Assembly: GCA_050740315.1 (NCBI GenBank)
Contig: JBOIDC010000002.1
Coordinates: 1 to 64,000, forward strand
Direction of reading: 5' to 3'
Source: JACCYU01 sp050740315
Lineage (GTDB): Bacteria > Pseudomonadota > Gammaproteobacteria > JACCYU01
Length of the DNA stretch: 64,000 bases
The position numbers and the translations under genes were made by a program. Shown piece after piece: positions 17,521 through 26,532 of this stretch. Below the pieces are notes generated by a model. That model had not been told where the DNA came from, did not search any database, and saw only the letters and a list, made by a program, of their open reading frames with translations. Positions within the stretch are counted from its first letter, which is position 1, and the number at the start of each line of letters is the position of its first letter.

Positions 17521-19815
17521 TCAAAAGATGGTGCCGATGTTGAACTGGAATACCTCGGTCTCATCGCCCGGCTGGTCATTTAACGCCTGCGCCAGACTGA
17601 ATGTCAACGCGCCCACCGGCGTGATCCAGCTGGTCGAGACACCCACCGAGGTGCGGATCTCGCCGGTATCGAACGCGCCCACGTCTTCGAATACGTTGCC
17701 CGCGTCGAAAAACAGCCCGAAGCGCAGGTTGCTGGCCTCCTCCGTGAATGGCGGCGGGAACAGCAGCTCGATATTGCTGACCACGCTGAAGTTGCCACCG
17801 AGCGGGTCCCTGAATTGGGTGCTATCGCGCGGGCCCAGCGTATTGGCCGCGTAGCCGCGCACGGTGCCAAAACCGCCGCCGTAGTATTTCTCGAAAAAAG
17901 GCAGGTCGGTGGTGCCGCTGTAACCATCGCCATACGCGACTTCGCCGTTGAGCGAGAGGGTCAGGCCCGATGTCAACGGAATATAGCCCAGATTGCTGTA
18001 ATCGGTCCGGTAATACTGCAGGTCGCCGCCCGGCACCGCGACTTCAAGATTGAGTTGTTGCAGATTGCCGCGATCGGCGAATACGGTCTTGTTCCGCGTG
18101 TCGTGAATAAGGCTGGCGCCCAGCTCAAAAATATTGTATGCGTCGCCGTTGTCGATCAGAAACTGGCGGATCTCCGGCGATGTGTTGACGTTGGTGTCGA
18201 TATTCACGTCCCTGTAACCGGCGCTGGTCCTTAGCGTGTCGAATTCGCTGAACGGTATGCCGAACTCGACGTCGCCGCCCAGCTGCTGCGCGTCGTAGTC
18301 AGAGATATTCGCCTCGCTGGCGTCCGTCCTACTGTAATTCAGGTTGAACCCGCGGCTCACCCCGTCGATGGTGTAGTAAGGATTGGTGTAGGAAATGTTG
18401 TAAACCGTGTTGTAGTCGCTGTTGTCGAAGCGCACGCCCACCCGCCGGCCGGTACCGAGAAAGTTTTCCTGCGTCACGGACAGATTGAACAACAGCCCCT
18501 GGCTTTGCGAATAACCGGCGCCGATGGCGAAATTGCCGGCCAGCCGTTCCTTGACGCTGATGTTGAGATCGACCATGTCGTCGACGCCCGGCACGCGCGC
18601 GGTGTCGACCTCCACCGTCTCGACGTAAGGCAGCCGCTGTATGCGCTGCCGCGACAGTTCGATATCCGACAGGTTGTACCAGCCGCCCTCAATCTGACGC
18701 AGCTCGCGCCGGTAGACCTCGTCGGAAGTGGTGGTGTTGCCCAGGATATTGATTCGTCTTACGTAAATCCGCTGACCCGGGTCCACGAAAAAGGTCAGGC
18801 TCACCTCCTTGCTGGCCTCGTCGATCTCGGGAATCGGATTGATGTTGGCGAACGCGTAGCCCTCGTTGCCCAGCCGCCGGGTGATGTCATCCACGGTTCG
18901 GACCACCCGCGCGCGCGAGAAGGTCTGGCCGGGCTTGACCGCCAGCAGCCGCTCGAGCTGCGCGCGCGGCACGATGAACGTCCCCGCCAGCCGCGCGTCC
19001 CTGACCGTGTACTGCTCACCCTCGTCGATGTTGATGCCGATATAGATATCTCGCTTGTCCGGGGTGATCGAGACCTGCGTCGAATCGATGTTGAACTGCA
19101 GGTAGCCTTCATCCAGATAATGCGTACGCAGCAACTCCAGATCGCCGGTGAGCTTCTCCTGCGAGTACTGATCGCGGCTGCTGAAAAACGCCCACCATGC
19201 CGGGATGCCGGATGCAAAATCCTCGGTGAGCTCGTCTTCCTCGAAAGCCTCGTTGCCGACCACGTTGACCCGCTTGATGGAAGCCACCTCGCCTTCCGAG
19301 ATATCGATTTTGATGTTGACCCGATTGCGCTCCAGCGGCGTGACCTTGGTCCGGATGCGGGCGTTGTATTTGCCGCGCGCGAGATATTGCTGCGTCAGTT
19401 CCTGCTCCAGCCGCTCCAGCACCGAGCGGTTGAACACGCGCCCGCGCGCGATCTCCACGCTGCGCAGCGCCTCGGTTAAGTCTTCATCGGAGATGTCTTC
19501 ATTGCCGTCGAACGTGATGCCCGAGATCGCGGGCCGCTCCGTCACCACCACGATCAGCACGTCGCCGCGGCGCCGCAGCGTAATGTCGCTGAAAAAGCCC
19601 GTATCGTACAGCGCGCTGACGATCTCGGCCCCGCGCTCCTCGGTAAAGCGTTCGCCGACCTGGATCGGCAGATAGGTGAACACCGTGCCGGCCTCGATAC
19701 GCCCCAGCCCTTGCAGCTCGATATCTTTGATCACGAACGATACCGCGTGGGCGTTATTGGCAAAAAAAAGCAGAGCGCCGGTCAACGCCAGCGTGTTGAA
19801 TACGCGAAATATCAC
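17521..19815 (-). CDS. bamA: Outer membrane protein assembly factor BamA
   Basis: The central subunit of the beta-barrel assembly machinery. The 764-residue precursor has a signal peptide ending NNAHA (residue 24) and five POTRA domains to about residue 420 (first: FVIKDIELQGLGRIEAGTVF). A 16-stranded barrel follows, containing the conserved YGGGFGTVRGYAANTLGPRD segment with the RGY motif of loop 6. It ends in FNIGTIF with the terminal phenylalanine typical of outer-membrane proteins. The start codon overlaps the rseP stop region at 19815. Sigma-E control is expected for the family; no promoter is placed here because the gene lies inside an operon. Confidence 0.96.
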   Translation of the reverse strand: MIFRVFNTLALTGALLFFANNAHAVSFVIKDIELQGLGRIEAGTVFTYLPIQVGERFTEERGAEIVSALYDTGFFSDITLRRRGDVLIVVVTERPAISGITFDGNEDISDEDLTEALRSVEIARGRVFNRSVLERLEQELTQQYLARGKYNARIRTKVTPLERNRVNIKIDISEGEVASIKRVNVVGNEAFEEDELTEDFASGIPAWWAFFSSRDQYSQEKLTGDLELLRTHYLDEGYLQFNIDSTQVSITPDKRDIYIGINIDEGEQYTVRDARLAGTFIVPRAQLERLLAVKPGQTFSRARVVRTVDDITRRLGNEGYAFANINPIPEIDEASKEVSLTFFVDPGQRIYVRRINILGNTTTSDEVYRRELRQIEGGWYNLSDIELSRQRIQRLPYVETVEVDTARVPGVDDMVDLNISVKERLAGNFAIGAGYSQSQGLLFNLSVTQENFLGTGRRVGVRFDNSDYNTVYNISYTNPYYTIDGVSRGFNLNYSRTDASEANISDYDAQQLGGDVEFGIPFSEFDTLRTSAGYRDVNIDTNVNTSPEIRQFLIDNGDAYNIFELGASLIHDTRNKTVFADRGNLQQLNLEVAVPGGDLQYYRTDYSNLGYIPLTSGLTLSLNGEVAYGDGYSGTTDLPFFEKYYGGGFGTVRGYAANTLGPRDSTQFRDPLGGNFSVVSNIELLFPPPFTEEASNLRFGLFFDAGNVFEDVGAFDTGEIRTSVGVSTSWITPVGALTFSLAQALNDQPGDETEVFQFNIGTIF

Positions 19816-21176
19816 TAACCCAGCAGTCTTGAGAAATCGTTATAAAAGGCCAGTGCCATGAGGCCCGCCAGCGCCGCGAGCCCGATACGCTGGCCGATGG
19901 CCTCTGTCGTCTCCGACACAGGACTGCCCTTGACCAGCTCGATGAAGTAATACAGCAGATGCCCGCCATCCAGCACCGGCACAGGCAGCAGATTCAGGAT
20001 ACCGATGCTGATGCTGAAGATCGCCAGCGCGCCCAGAAAGGCCGACACGCCGATTACCGCCGATACCCCCGCGTACTCGGCGATGGTGATGGGCCCGCTG
20101 ACATTCTTCAACGACGCCTCGCCCGTGACCAGCTTCCACAGCACCCGCACGGTCAGCACCGAAAACTCCCAGGTTTGCGCGGCCGCCAGCCCCAGGGCGC
20201 TGACCGGGTCATAGCGCACCTCGACCTGCATGGCTTCGAGCTCGTCGCGGTCGATGTATGGGTACGCGCCGATGCGGCCGACGCGCTCGCCGTCATCGCG
20301 CTCGGTGTCGGTGTGCAGTCGCAACGTCACCCTCTGCCCGTCGCGCTCAATCTGCAGTCTTATGTCCTGATCGGGCCGCGCGCGCACGTGATCCACCCAC
20401 TGCTGCCAGCGCGTGATCGGCTGTCCGTCGGCGCGCACAATGCGATCGCCGCTTTGCACCCCGCCACGCTCGGCAGGGCCGCCTGCAACCAGTTTACCCA
20501 GTACCGGCTCGAACGCCGGCTGCCACGGCGTGATGCCCAGGGACGAAAGCAGATTGTCGTCGCCCAGGATCTCGCGCGTATTGCTGAGATCGAGTTCGTG
20601 CGTGCTGGTCCCACCGGCTTCGTCGCGTACCCGGACGATCACAATGCCCTGTTTCAGGGCCTGATCGATGAGGCTGATGCTGGCGTCTTCCCAGGTTTGT
20701 ATGCGCTCGCCGTTGATCGCCTGGATCTGGTCACCGCGCTCGATGCCTGCGCGGGCCGCAATCCCGCCGGGGGCGACCTCGCCGATGACAGGTTTGACGC
20801 CACTGACCCCGAGCATGAACATCAGCCAGTAGGCAACTACGGCAAGCAGAAAGTTCGCCAGCGGTCCGGCCGCGACGATGGCGATCCGCGCGCCGACCGG
20901 CTGCCGGTTAAAGGCGCGATCGCGCTCCGCGGCGGCGACCTGCCCTTCGCGCTCATCCAGCATCTTCACGTAGCCGCCCAGCGGGATCGCGGCGAGCACG
21001 TACTCTGTGCGATCCGGGCCTGCGGTGCGCTTCCACAACGGCTTGCCGAAGCCGATCGAAAACCTGAGTACCTTCACGCCCAGCCGCTTCGCCACCCAGA
21101 AATGGCCCAATTCGTGAAAACCCACCAGGACGCTGATGGCCGCGACAAAGGCGAGAATGCTGATCAAAACGCTCAT
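19815..21176 (-). CDS. rseP: Intramembrane site-2 zinc protease RseP
   Basis: Cuts the anti-sigma factor RseA within the membrane after DegS, releasing sigma-E; it also clears signal-peptide remnants. The 453-residue protein has the zinc motif HELGH at 21-25 in the first membrane helix and a second metal-binding motif in VLDGGHLLYYF near residue 400. Two periplasmic PDZ domains lie in the middle (GEVAPGGIAARAGIERGDQI and LVAGGPAERGGVQSGDRIV). Its substrate gene rseA and partners rpoE and rseB are in the same window (44785-47000). Gene order rseP-bamA-skp is standard. Confidence 0.95.
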   Translation of the reverse strand: MSVLISILAFVAAISVLVGFHELGHFWVAKRLGVKVLRFSIGFGKPLWKRTAGPDRTEYVLAAIPLGGYVKMLDEREGQVAAAERDRAFNRQPVGARIAIVAAGPLANFLLAVVAYWLMFMLGVSGVKPVIGEVAPGGIAARAGIERGDQIQAINGERIQTWEDASISLIDQALKQGIVIVRVRDEAGGTSTHELDLSNTREILGDDNLLSSLGITPWQPAFEPVLGKLVAGGPAERGGVQSGDRIVRADGQPITRWQQWVDHVRARPDQDIRLQIERDGQRVTLRLHTDTERDDGERVGRIGAYPYIDRDELEAMQVEVRYDPVSALGLAAAQTWEFSVLTVRVLWKLVTGEASLKNVSGPITIAEYAGVSAVIGVSAFLGALAIFSISIGILNLLPVPVLDGGHLLYYFIELVKGSPVSETTEAIGQRIGLAALAGLMALAFYNDFSRLLG

Positions 21177-21185
21177 CGATGAAGG

Positions 21186-22385
21186 CTAACCATGCGCCGC
21201 AATGTACTGCGCGGCCGTGGCGCGCGCGGTCTCGTCGGCAGCGAGAATCGTTTGCAGAGAATCAGCTTCGGTAGAAGCGATCCGCGTCAGCGTATGCTCG
21301 ATAACGCTCGGGATGTCCAGAAACGCGATCTGTTCGTTAAGAAAACTCTGCACCGCCACCTCGTTGGCCGCGTTCAGCACCGTGGTCGCGGTGCCGCCGG
21401 CGCGCAACGCCTCGTAGGCCAGTCGCAAGCAGGGGAACCGCGCCGCTTCCAGCGCGAAGAACTCCAGCTTCGCGACCTCGACCAGATCCAGCGCCCGCAC
21501 TCCGGAATCGATGCGCGCAGGCCACGCGAGTGCGTGCGCGATCGGCGTGCGCATATCGGGATTACCCAGCTGCGCCAGCACCGAACCATCCACGAACGCC
21601 ACCATCGAATGCACCACGCTTTGCGGGTGCAGCACCACCTGCACCTGCTCGGGCGCGCAATCGAACAGCCAGCAGGCCTCGATAACTTCCAACCCCTTGT
21701 TCATCATGGTCGCGGAATCCACCGAAATCTTGCGGCCCATTTTCCAGTTCGGATGCGCGCACGCCTGCGCGGGCGTCACGGCGCCCAAGGCAGACAGCGG
21801 CAGGTCTCTGAACGGCCCGCCGGAGGCGGTCAGCAGAATGCGGTCAACGCCGGCGGCGTGAAGCCCGGCTCGCTGAACCGCGGCATCTGTCGCCTGACAG
21901 CCTGGCGGTAAACATTGAAACACCGCGTTGTGCTCGCTGTCGATGGGCAGCAGGCAGGCGTGATGGTCGCGCACCGCCCGCGTCAGCAACGCGCCCGCCA
22001 TAACCAGCGATTCCTTGTTCGCCAGCAGGATGCGTTTACCTGCCCACGCGGCTGCCAGGGTGGGTAACAACCCCGCGGCGCCGACGATCGCCGCCATGAC
22101 GGCTTCGACCTCGGGCTCGCGCGCGACCTGCTCCAGACCTGCGTCGCCCGCCAGCAGCTCGATGTCAGCGCCGGCCGCGCGCAGCTTGCGGCGTAGATCC
22201 TCGGCCTTGCGCGAGTCGCGCATGACCGCACGATCCGGCCGATGTGCTATGCATTGCGCGAATAGCGTCTCTACATCCTGATTGGCCGCCAGCGCCCGGA
22301 TACGGAAGCGATCCGGATGCCGCCTGATCACGTCCAGGGTGTTGATGCCAATGCTGCCGGTGGAACCCAGCACCGCGACGTTCAT
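21186..22385 (-). CDS. dxr: 1-deoxy-D-xylulose 5-phosphate reductoisomerase
   Basis: Converts DXP to 2-C-methyl-erythritol 4-phosphate with NADPH, the committed step of the MEP isoprenoid pathway that feeds UppS and quinone synthesis. From the ATG at 22385 it has 399 residues, normal for the family; the open frame runs 157 codons further upstream through cdsA and is spurious. Motifs are the NADPH-binding GSTGSIG (7-13), LANKESLVMAG, the metal and substrate site LLPIDSEHNAVFQCL, and LTASGGPFRDLP. The signature NWKMGRKISVDSATMMNKGL is also present. It follows cdsA as in Pseudomonas. Confidence 0.96.
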   Translation of the reverse strand: MNVAVLGSTGSIGINTLDVIRRHPDRFRIRALAANQDVETLFAQCIAHRPDRAVMRDSRKAEDLRRKLRAAGADIELLAGDAGLEQVAREPEVEAVMAAIVGAAGLLPTLAAAWAGKRILLANKESLVMAGALLTRAVRDHHACLLPIDSEHNAVFQCLPPGCQATDAAVQRAGLHAAGVDRILLTASGGPFRDLPLSALGAVTPAQACAHPNWKMGRKISVDSATMMNKGLEVIEACWLFDCAPEQVQVVLHPQSVVHSMVAFVDGSVLAQLGNPDMRTPIAHALAWPARIDSGVRALDLVEVAKLEFFALEAARFPCLRLAYEALRAGGTATTVLNAANEVAVQSFLNEQIAFLDIPSVIEHTLTRIASTEADSLQTILAADETARATAAQYIAAHG

Positions 22386-22447
22386 GGGTGCGGCCGGGAC
22401 GGGCGCGCCGCACGTAGACCAATGAGGCGATCGTTCCGGCATGTCGC

Positions 22448-23269
22448 TCAGCGCACCGGCCAGTTCATCCAGTGCAGCCCCAGCACAAAAGGCGGCGCGG
22501 CGGCTGCGATGCTGTCGATACGATCCAGCACGCCGCCATGACCCGGCAGCATCCTGCCGCTGTCTTTCACGCCGGCGTGGCGCTTGAGCAGACTCTCGAA
22601 CAGATCGCCCGCCACCGACAGCAAGGTGGTGAGCAGGCACAGGCCGATAAAATAGAACCACAGCGCGCCTGGCAGCTGGAACCACCAGACCCCAAGCACC
22701 GCCAGCAGCGCATTGGCCGCCAGCGCGCCGAACAGGCCTTCGCGCGTCTTGGCCGGGCTGATCACGGGAGCCAGCGGTGTCCTGCCCAGTCGACGGCCGG
22801 TGAAAAACGCGGCCGAATCCGCCGCCCAGACCAGCAGTAACAAGAACACCAGCCATGCCGGCTGCGGTTCCAGCCTATGCAGATCGAGCATCGCCACCCA
22901 GGCCGGCACCAGCGCGAACAGTCCCGCGAATCGCAAGCCCATCGCCTTGACCGGCCCGCGCGTCGCCCCCGGCTGATAAACCGCGAGAATTACCAGCGCG
23001 ACCAGCCACCACAACACGCCCAGCGCGATGGGCGCCAGCGCGCGCCCGTCGCCGAACATCTGCCACACCAGATAGGCGCAGGCGGCGATCGCCGCCAGAT
23101 ACAACAGTCGCGCATCGCGCCGCACCAGGCCCGTCAGCCGCGACCACTCCCACGCGCCCAGCAGCACGACGATCAGCAATACCACCGCCAGGCCGGCTGC
23201 GGGCAGCAGCGCAGCCGCGCCCATGGCCGTGACCATCACTACCCCGGTGGCCACCCGCTTTTCAAGCAC
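22448..23269 (-). CDS. cdsA: Phosphatidate cytidylyltransferase
   Basis: Makes CDP-diacylglycerol from phosphatidic acid and CTP, the branch point for all phospholipids. The GTG at 23269 lies ten bases after the uppS stop with AGGGGG upstream, giving 273 residues, normal length; a longer frame to 23380 overlaps uppS and is not supported. The protein is mostly membrane helices. The CDP-alcohol signature is near the C-terminus: SLLKRHAGVKDSGRMLPGHG, continuing GVLDRIDSI, with the DR pair expected for metal and substrate binding. Confidence 0.94.
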   Translation of the reverse strand: MLEKRVATGVVMVTAMGAAALLPAAGLAVVLLIVVLLGAWEWSRLTGLVRRDARLLYLAAIAACAYLVWQMFGDGRALAPIALGVLWWLVALVILAVYQPGATRGPVKAMGLRFAGLFALVPAWVAMLDLHRLEPQPAWLVFLLLLVWAADSAAFFTGRRLGRTPLAPVISPAKTREGLFGALAANALLAVLGVWWFQLPGALWFYFIGLCLLTTLLSVAGDLFESLLKRHAGVKDSGRMLPGHGGVLDRIDSIAAAAPPFVLGLHWMNWPVR

Positions 23270-23279
23270 CGTCGGCCCC

Positions 23280-24029
23280 CTAGATCTGCTCGCCGGTTTT
23301 GCCGTAGCGGCGCTGCCGGCGGGCAAATGAGGCCAGCGCATCGTCCAGCGCGGCTTCATCGAAATCCGGCCATAACACATCGGTGAAATATAATTCCGTG
23401 TACGCCAGTTGCCATATCAAAAAATTGCTGATGCGGTGTTCGCCGCCGGTACGTATGAACAGATCGGGCTCCGGCAACCCGACGGTGACGAGCCGCGCCG
23501 CGATCGCATCGGCGGTGATGCGCTCGATCTGGTGTCCGCGTTCAGCGCCAGATTGCGCTTGTCCAACGATGTCCGCCAGAAGCCCGCGCACCGCCTGAGT
23601 GATATCCCAGCGCCCGCCGTAATTGGCGGCGACATTGAGCAGCAGGTCGCGCCCGCCCGCGGTGGCCTCTTCGGTCAGCGAGATCTGCCGCTGCAGCTTG
23701 GGCGAAAACGCCGTGCGGTCGCCGATAAACCGCAACTGCACGCCGTGCTCGGCCAGATCCCTCATTTCCCGTCTGAGGGTGGAAAAAAACAAATCCATCA
23801 ACGTGCTGACTTCGGTCTTCGGCCGTTGCCAGTTCTCGCTGCTGAAGGCGAACAGGGTAAGCGCCTCGATGCCGCGTTCGCCGCAGGCGCGCACCACCTT
23901 GCGGGTGGCCGCCACACCTTGCCGGTGCCCGGCCGTGCGCGGCAGGCGGCGCGCCCGTGCCCAGCGTCCGTTACCGTCCATGACGATGGCGACGTGCCGC
24001 GGAAGAACCTGTCCTGACGCGGCGCTCAT
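23280..24029 (-). CDS. uppS: Undecaprenyl pyrophosphate synthase (cis-prenyltransferase)
   Basis: Adds eight isopentenyl units to farnesyl diphosphate to make the C55 lipid carrier for peptidoglycan and O-antigen. The 249-residue product has the catalytic aspartate D18 in VAIVMDGNGRWARAR, FAFSSENWQRP, LLNVAANYGGRWDI and the C-terminal PDLFIRTGGEHRISNFLIWQ, continuing into LAYTELYF. All hallmark residues are present. It opens the uppS-cdsA-dxr-rseP-bamA run; a 130-base AT-richer gap (24030-24159) separates it from frr and is a likely promoter site. Confidence 0.96.
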   Translation of the reverse strand: MSAASGQVLPRHVAIVMDGNGRWARARRLPRTAGHRQGVAATRKVVRACGERGIEALTLFAFSSENWQRPKTEVSTLMDLFFSTLRREMRDLAEHGVQLRFIGDRTAFSPKLQRQISLTEEATAGGRDLLLNVAANYGGRWDITQAVRGLLADIVGQAQSGAERGHQIERITADAIAARLVTVGLPEPDLFIRTGGEHRISNFLIWQLAYTELYFTDVLWPDFDEAALDDALASFARRQRRYGKTGEQI

Positions 24030-24159
24030 CTGTCCCTCAGGCGGCCGCGCGCACCACTCTTGCCGGAATACTTTTTATAAACAACTTGCAAACCACAGCT
24101 TTAGTTATTGTTTAACAGGTTTTAGATGATTGCAAATCTTTCCAGGAGCAAATCTTGCG

Positions 24160-24717
24160 TCAAATCTCCATCAGCTCCTGCTCCTTGCGCGCCAGCAGTT
24201 GATCGATCTGCTCCACGTATTGATCCGTCAGCTTTTGCACCAGCTCCTGGCAGCGGTGCTCCTCATCCGAGGAAATCTCCTTGTCCTTTGCCAGCTCCTT
24301 AAAATCGTTGTTGGCGTCGCGCCTGATGTTGCGCACCGCGACCCGGGCGTTTTCCGCCTCGTGACGCACCACCTTGACGAGTTCCCGGCGGCGTTCTTCC
24401 GTTAAGGCCGGCAGCGGTACGCGGATCACCATGCCGGCGGTGGCGGGATTGAGGCCCAGGTCGGAATTCATGATGCCCTTTTCCACCACCGGTACCATAT
24501 TGCGTTCCCACGGCGTGACGGTGAGGGTGCGCGAATCCTCCACGGTAACGTTAGCGACGCGATTGATCGGCGTGGGCGCCCCGTAGTAATCGACCATGAC
24601 GTGATCCAGCAGACTCGCGTGCGCCCGACCGGTGCGCACCTTGGATAATTCCTGCTGCAGCGCCTCGACGCTCTTTCGCATGCGTTGCGCGGCGTCCTTT
24701 TTGATGTCTTCAATCAT
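24160..24717 (-). CDS. frr: Ribosome recycling factor
   Basis: Splits post-termination ribosomes together with EF-G. The product has 185 residues, the family's standard length, and starts MIEDIKKDAAQRMRKSVEAL. It contains KVRTGRAHASLLDHVMVDYY, then NVTVEDSRTLTVTPWERNMV, IRVPLPALTEERRRELVKVV and a C-terminal helix ending ARKEQELMEI. It follows pyrH by 76 bases in the rpsB-tsf-pyrH-frr translation cluster. Confidence 0.96.
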   Translation of the reverse strand: MIEDIKKDAAQRMRKSVEALQQELSKVRTGRAHASLLDHVMVDYYGAPTPINRVANVTVEDSRTLTVTPWERNMVPVVEKGIMNSDLGLNPATAGMVIRVPLPALTEERRRELVKVVRHEAENARVAVRNIRRDANNDFKELAKDKEISSDEEHRCQELVQKLTDQYVEQIDQLLARKEQELMEI

Positions 24718-24793
24718 GCCGGCATTCCGTGATTAACAGAAACTCGCCGCGACGGGCGCGGCGCAACGATCCGCGCCTTCGCGTACAGACCCT

Positions 24794-25522
24794 TCATCCG
24801 CGCGCCACGACGGTGCCGATCTGCTCGCCCATCACCACTCTGAGCAGATCGCCTTCGCGAAAGATGTTGAAGATGCGCAAGGGAATGTCGTTGTCGCGGC
24901 ACATCACGATGGCGGTGGCGTCCATCACGTCCAGCTTGCGCGTGAGTACGTCGTCGTAAGTCAGGCGTTCGTAGCGTTTGGCGTCGGCGTGCTTGACCGG
25001 ATCGGCGTCGTACACGCCGTCGACCTTGGTCGCCTTGAGCATCAGATCGGCGTTGATCTCGCTGGCGCGCAAGGCGGCCGCCGAATCGGTGGTGAAAAAC
25101 GGGTTGCCGGTGCCGGCCGCGAATACCACGATGCGGCCTTTCTCCAGATGGCGCACCGCGCGGCGGCGGATGTAATCCTCGCACACCTGATTGATCTTGA
25201 GCGCGGACATCACGCGGCAGTACAGGCCGCGACTTTCCAGCGCATCCTGCAGCGCAAGCGCATTGATCACGGTCGCAAGCATGCCCATCTGATCCGCGGT
25301 AACCCTGTCCATGCCGGCCTCGGCCAGACCCTTGCCGCGAAAGATGTTGCCGCCGCCGATCACCACCGCGACCTCGACACCGCGGCGATTCAGCTCGCCC
25401 AGGTCGTTCGCGATCCGGCCGATCACGCTGGGTTCGATGCCGTAATCCTGGCCCCCCATCAGCGCCTCGCCGCTGAGCTTGAGCAGGATGCGCCTGTAAC
25501 GCGGTGTGGCCGAATCGTTCAT
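24794..25522 (-). CDS. pyrH: Uridylate kinase
   Basis: Phosphorylates UMP to UDP in the cytosol, feeding UTP and hence the UDP-sugars used by LpxA and GnnA. From the ATG at 25522 it has 242 residues. Motifs of the bacterial UMP kinase (amino acid kinase fold) are RILLKLSGEALMG, VAVVIGGGNIFRG, TADQMGMLATVINALALQ, NPFFTTDSAAALRASEI and KATKVDGVYDADPVKHADA. An upstream in-frame extension to 25591 is open but outside the family's length. It lies between tsf and frr, as in most proteobacteria. Confidence 0.96.
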   Translation of the reverse strand: MNDSATPRYRRILLKLSGEALMGGQDYGIEPSVIGRIANDLGELNRRGVEVAVVIGGGNIFRGKGLAEAGMDRVTADQMGMLATVINALALQDALESRGLYCRVMSALKINQVCEDYIRRRAVRHLEKGRIVVFAAGTGNPFFTTDSAAALRASEINADLMLKATKVDGVYDADPVKHADAKRYERLTYDDVLTRKLDVMDATAIVMCRDNDIPLRIFNIFREGDLLRVVMGEQIGTVVARG

Positions 25523-25595
25523 TAAGACTGTGCCGAAGCCGCGGCGGCATCCATGCGATGAATCGCGATCTGAAGACCGCGGCCGTAACAAGCGA

Positions 25596-26480
25596 TCATT
25601 TTCCCTTTACCTGCGCCATGACTTCGTCGGCGAAATTGCCGGTCTTCTTTTCGATGCCTTCGCCCACCTCGAAACGCACGAACCGCCGGACCTTCGCCTT
25701 GGACGCCGTCAGCAGCGCGCCCACCGTTTGATCCGGGTCCTTCACGAACGCCTGGCCGACCAGAGTCACTTCACCCAGGAATTTCTTGAGGCGGCCTTCC
25801 ACCATCTTGTCGATGATGGCCGCCGGCTTGCCGCTGGCTTGCGCCTGCGCAGCGAAGATCGCACGCTCCTTGTCCAGCACCTCGACCGGCACCTGGTGCT
25901 CATCCACACATATCGGTCGGCTCGCGGCCACGTGCATGGCCAAGTCTTTGGCGAGCGCCTCGTCGCCGCCCATCACGTCCACCAGCACGCCGATGCGGCT
26001 GCCGTGCAGATAAACGCCCACCTGGCCGCCCTCGGCCCGCATATGCTCGAAGCGCCGCACCTGAATGTTCTCGCCCAGCGTGGCAACCGCGCGCAGGCGC
26101 TGGTCTTCGACTTTGATCCCATCCTCGCCCATCGGCAGCGCCATCAAGGCGTCGACGTCGGCGGGCTTGTGTCGCACCACCGTCTCGGCCAGCGCCAGCG
26201 CGAACGCGCCGAAGTCATCGCCCTTGGCGACGAAATCGGTTTCGCAGTTGACCTCCACCATGGCGGCCTCGGTACCCGCGTTGGAAGCGCTGATGCGGAT
26301 CACGCCCTCGGCGGCGACGCGCGCCGCGCGCTTGTCGGCCTTGGCTGTACCTGCCTTGCGCATGGCTTCGACAGCGCCATCCATGTCGCCGCCGCTCGCC
26401 GCCAGCGCCTTTTTGCATTCCATCATGCCGGCCCCCGTGCGTTCGCGGAGCTCCTTGACCATGGATGCGGTAATCTGCAT
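25596..26480 (-). CDS. tsf: Elongation factor Ts
   Basis: The nucleotide exchange factor for EF-Tu. From the ATG at 26480 the product has 294 residues and begins MQITASMVKELRERTGAGMM, followed by ECKKALAASGGDMDGAVEAM, the conserved UBA-like domain. The core carries VEVNCETDFVAKGDDF, which contacts EF-Tu. The C-terminal half has VAASRPICVDEHQVPVEVLD and VTLVGQAFVKDPDQTVGALL. The frame is open a further 142 codons upstream through the end of rpsB, which is a shadow. It follows rpsB by 52 bases. Confidence 0.96.
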   Translation of the reverse strand: MQITASMVKELRERTGAGMMECKKALAASGGDMDGAVEAMRKAGTAKADKRAARVAAEGVIRISASNAGTEAAMVEVNCETDFVAKGDDFGAFALALAETVVRHKPADVDALMALPMGEDGIKVEDQRLRAVATLGENIQVRRFEHMRAEGGQVGVYLHGSRIGVLVDVMGGDEALAKDLAMHVAASRPICVDEHQVPVEVLDKERAIFAAQAQASGKPAAIIDKMVEGRLKKFLGEVTLVGQAFVKDPDQTVGALLTASKAKVRRFVRFEVGEGIEKKTGNFADEVMAQVKGK

Positions 26481-26532
26481 AAGCTTAAAACCTCTGCTGT
26501 TGCGCTCGATCCGCGCCTGCGCGCGCATCGTG

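Noticed and set aside
22386..22856. N-terminal extension of dxr by 157 codons
   Set aside because: It reads through cdsA in a shadow frame; the family's N-terminus starts at MNVAVLGSTG.
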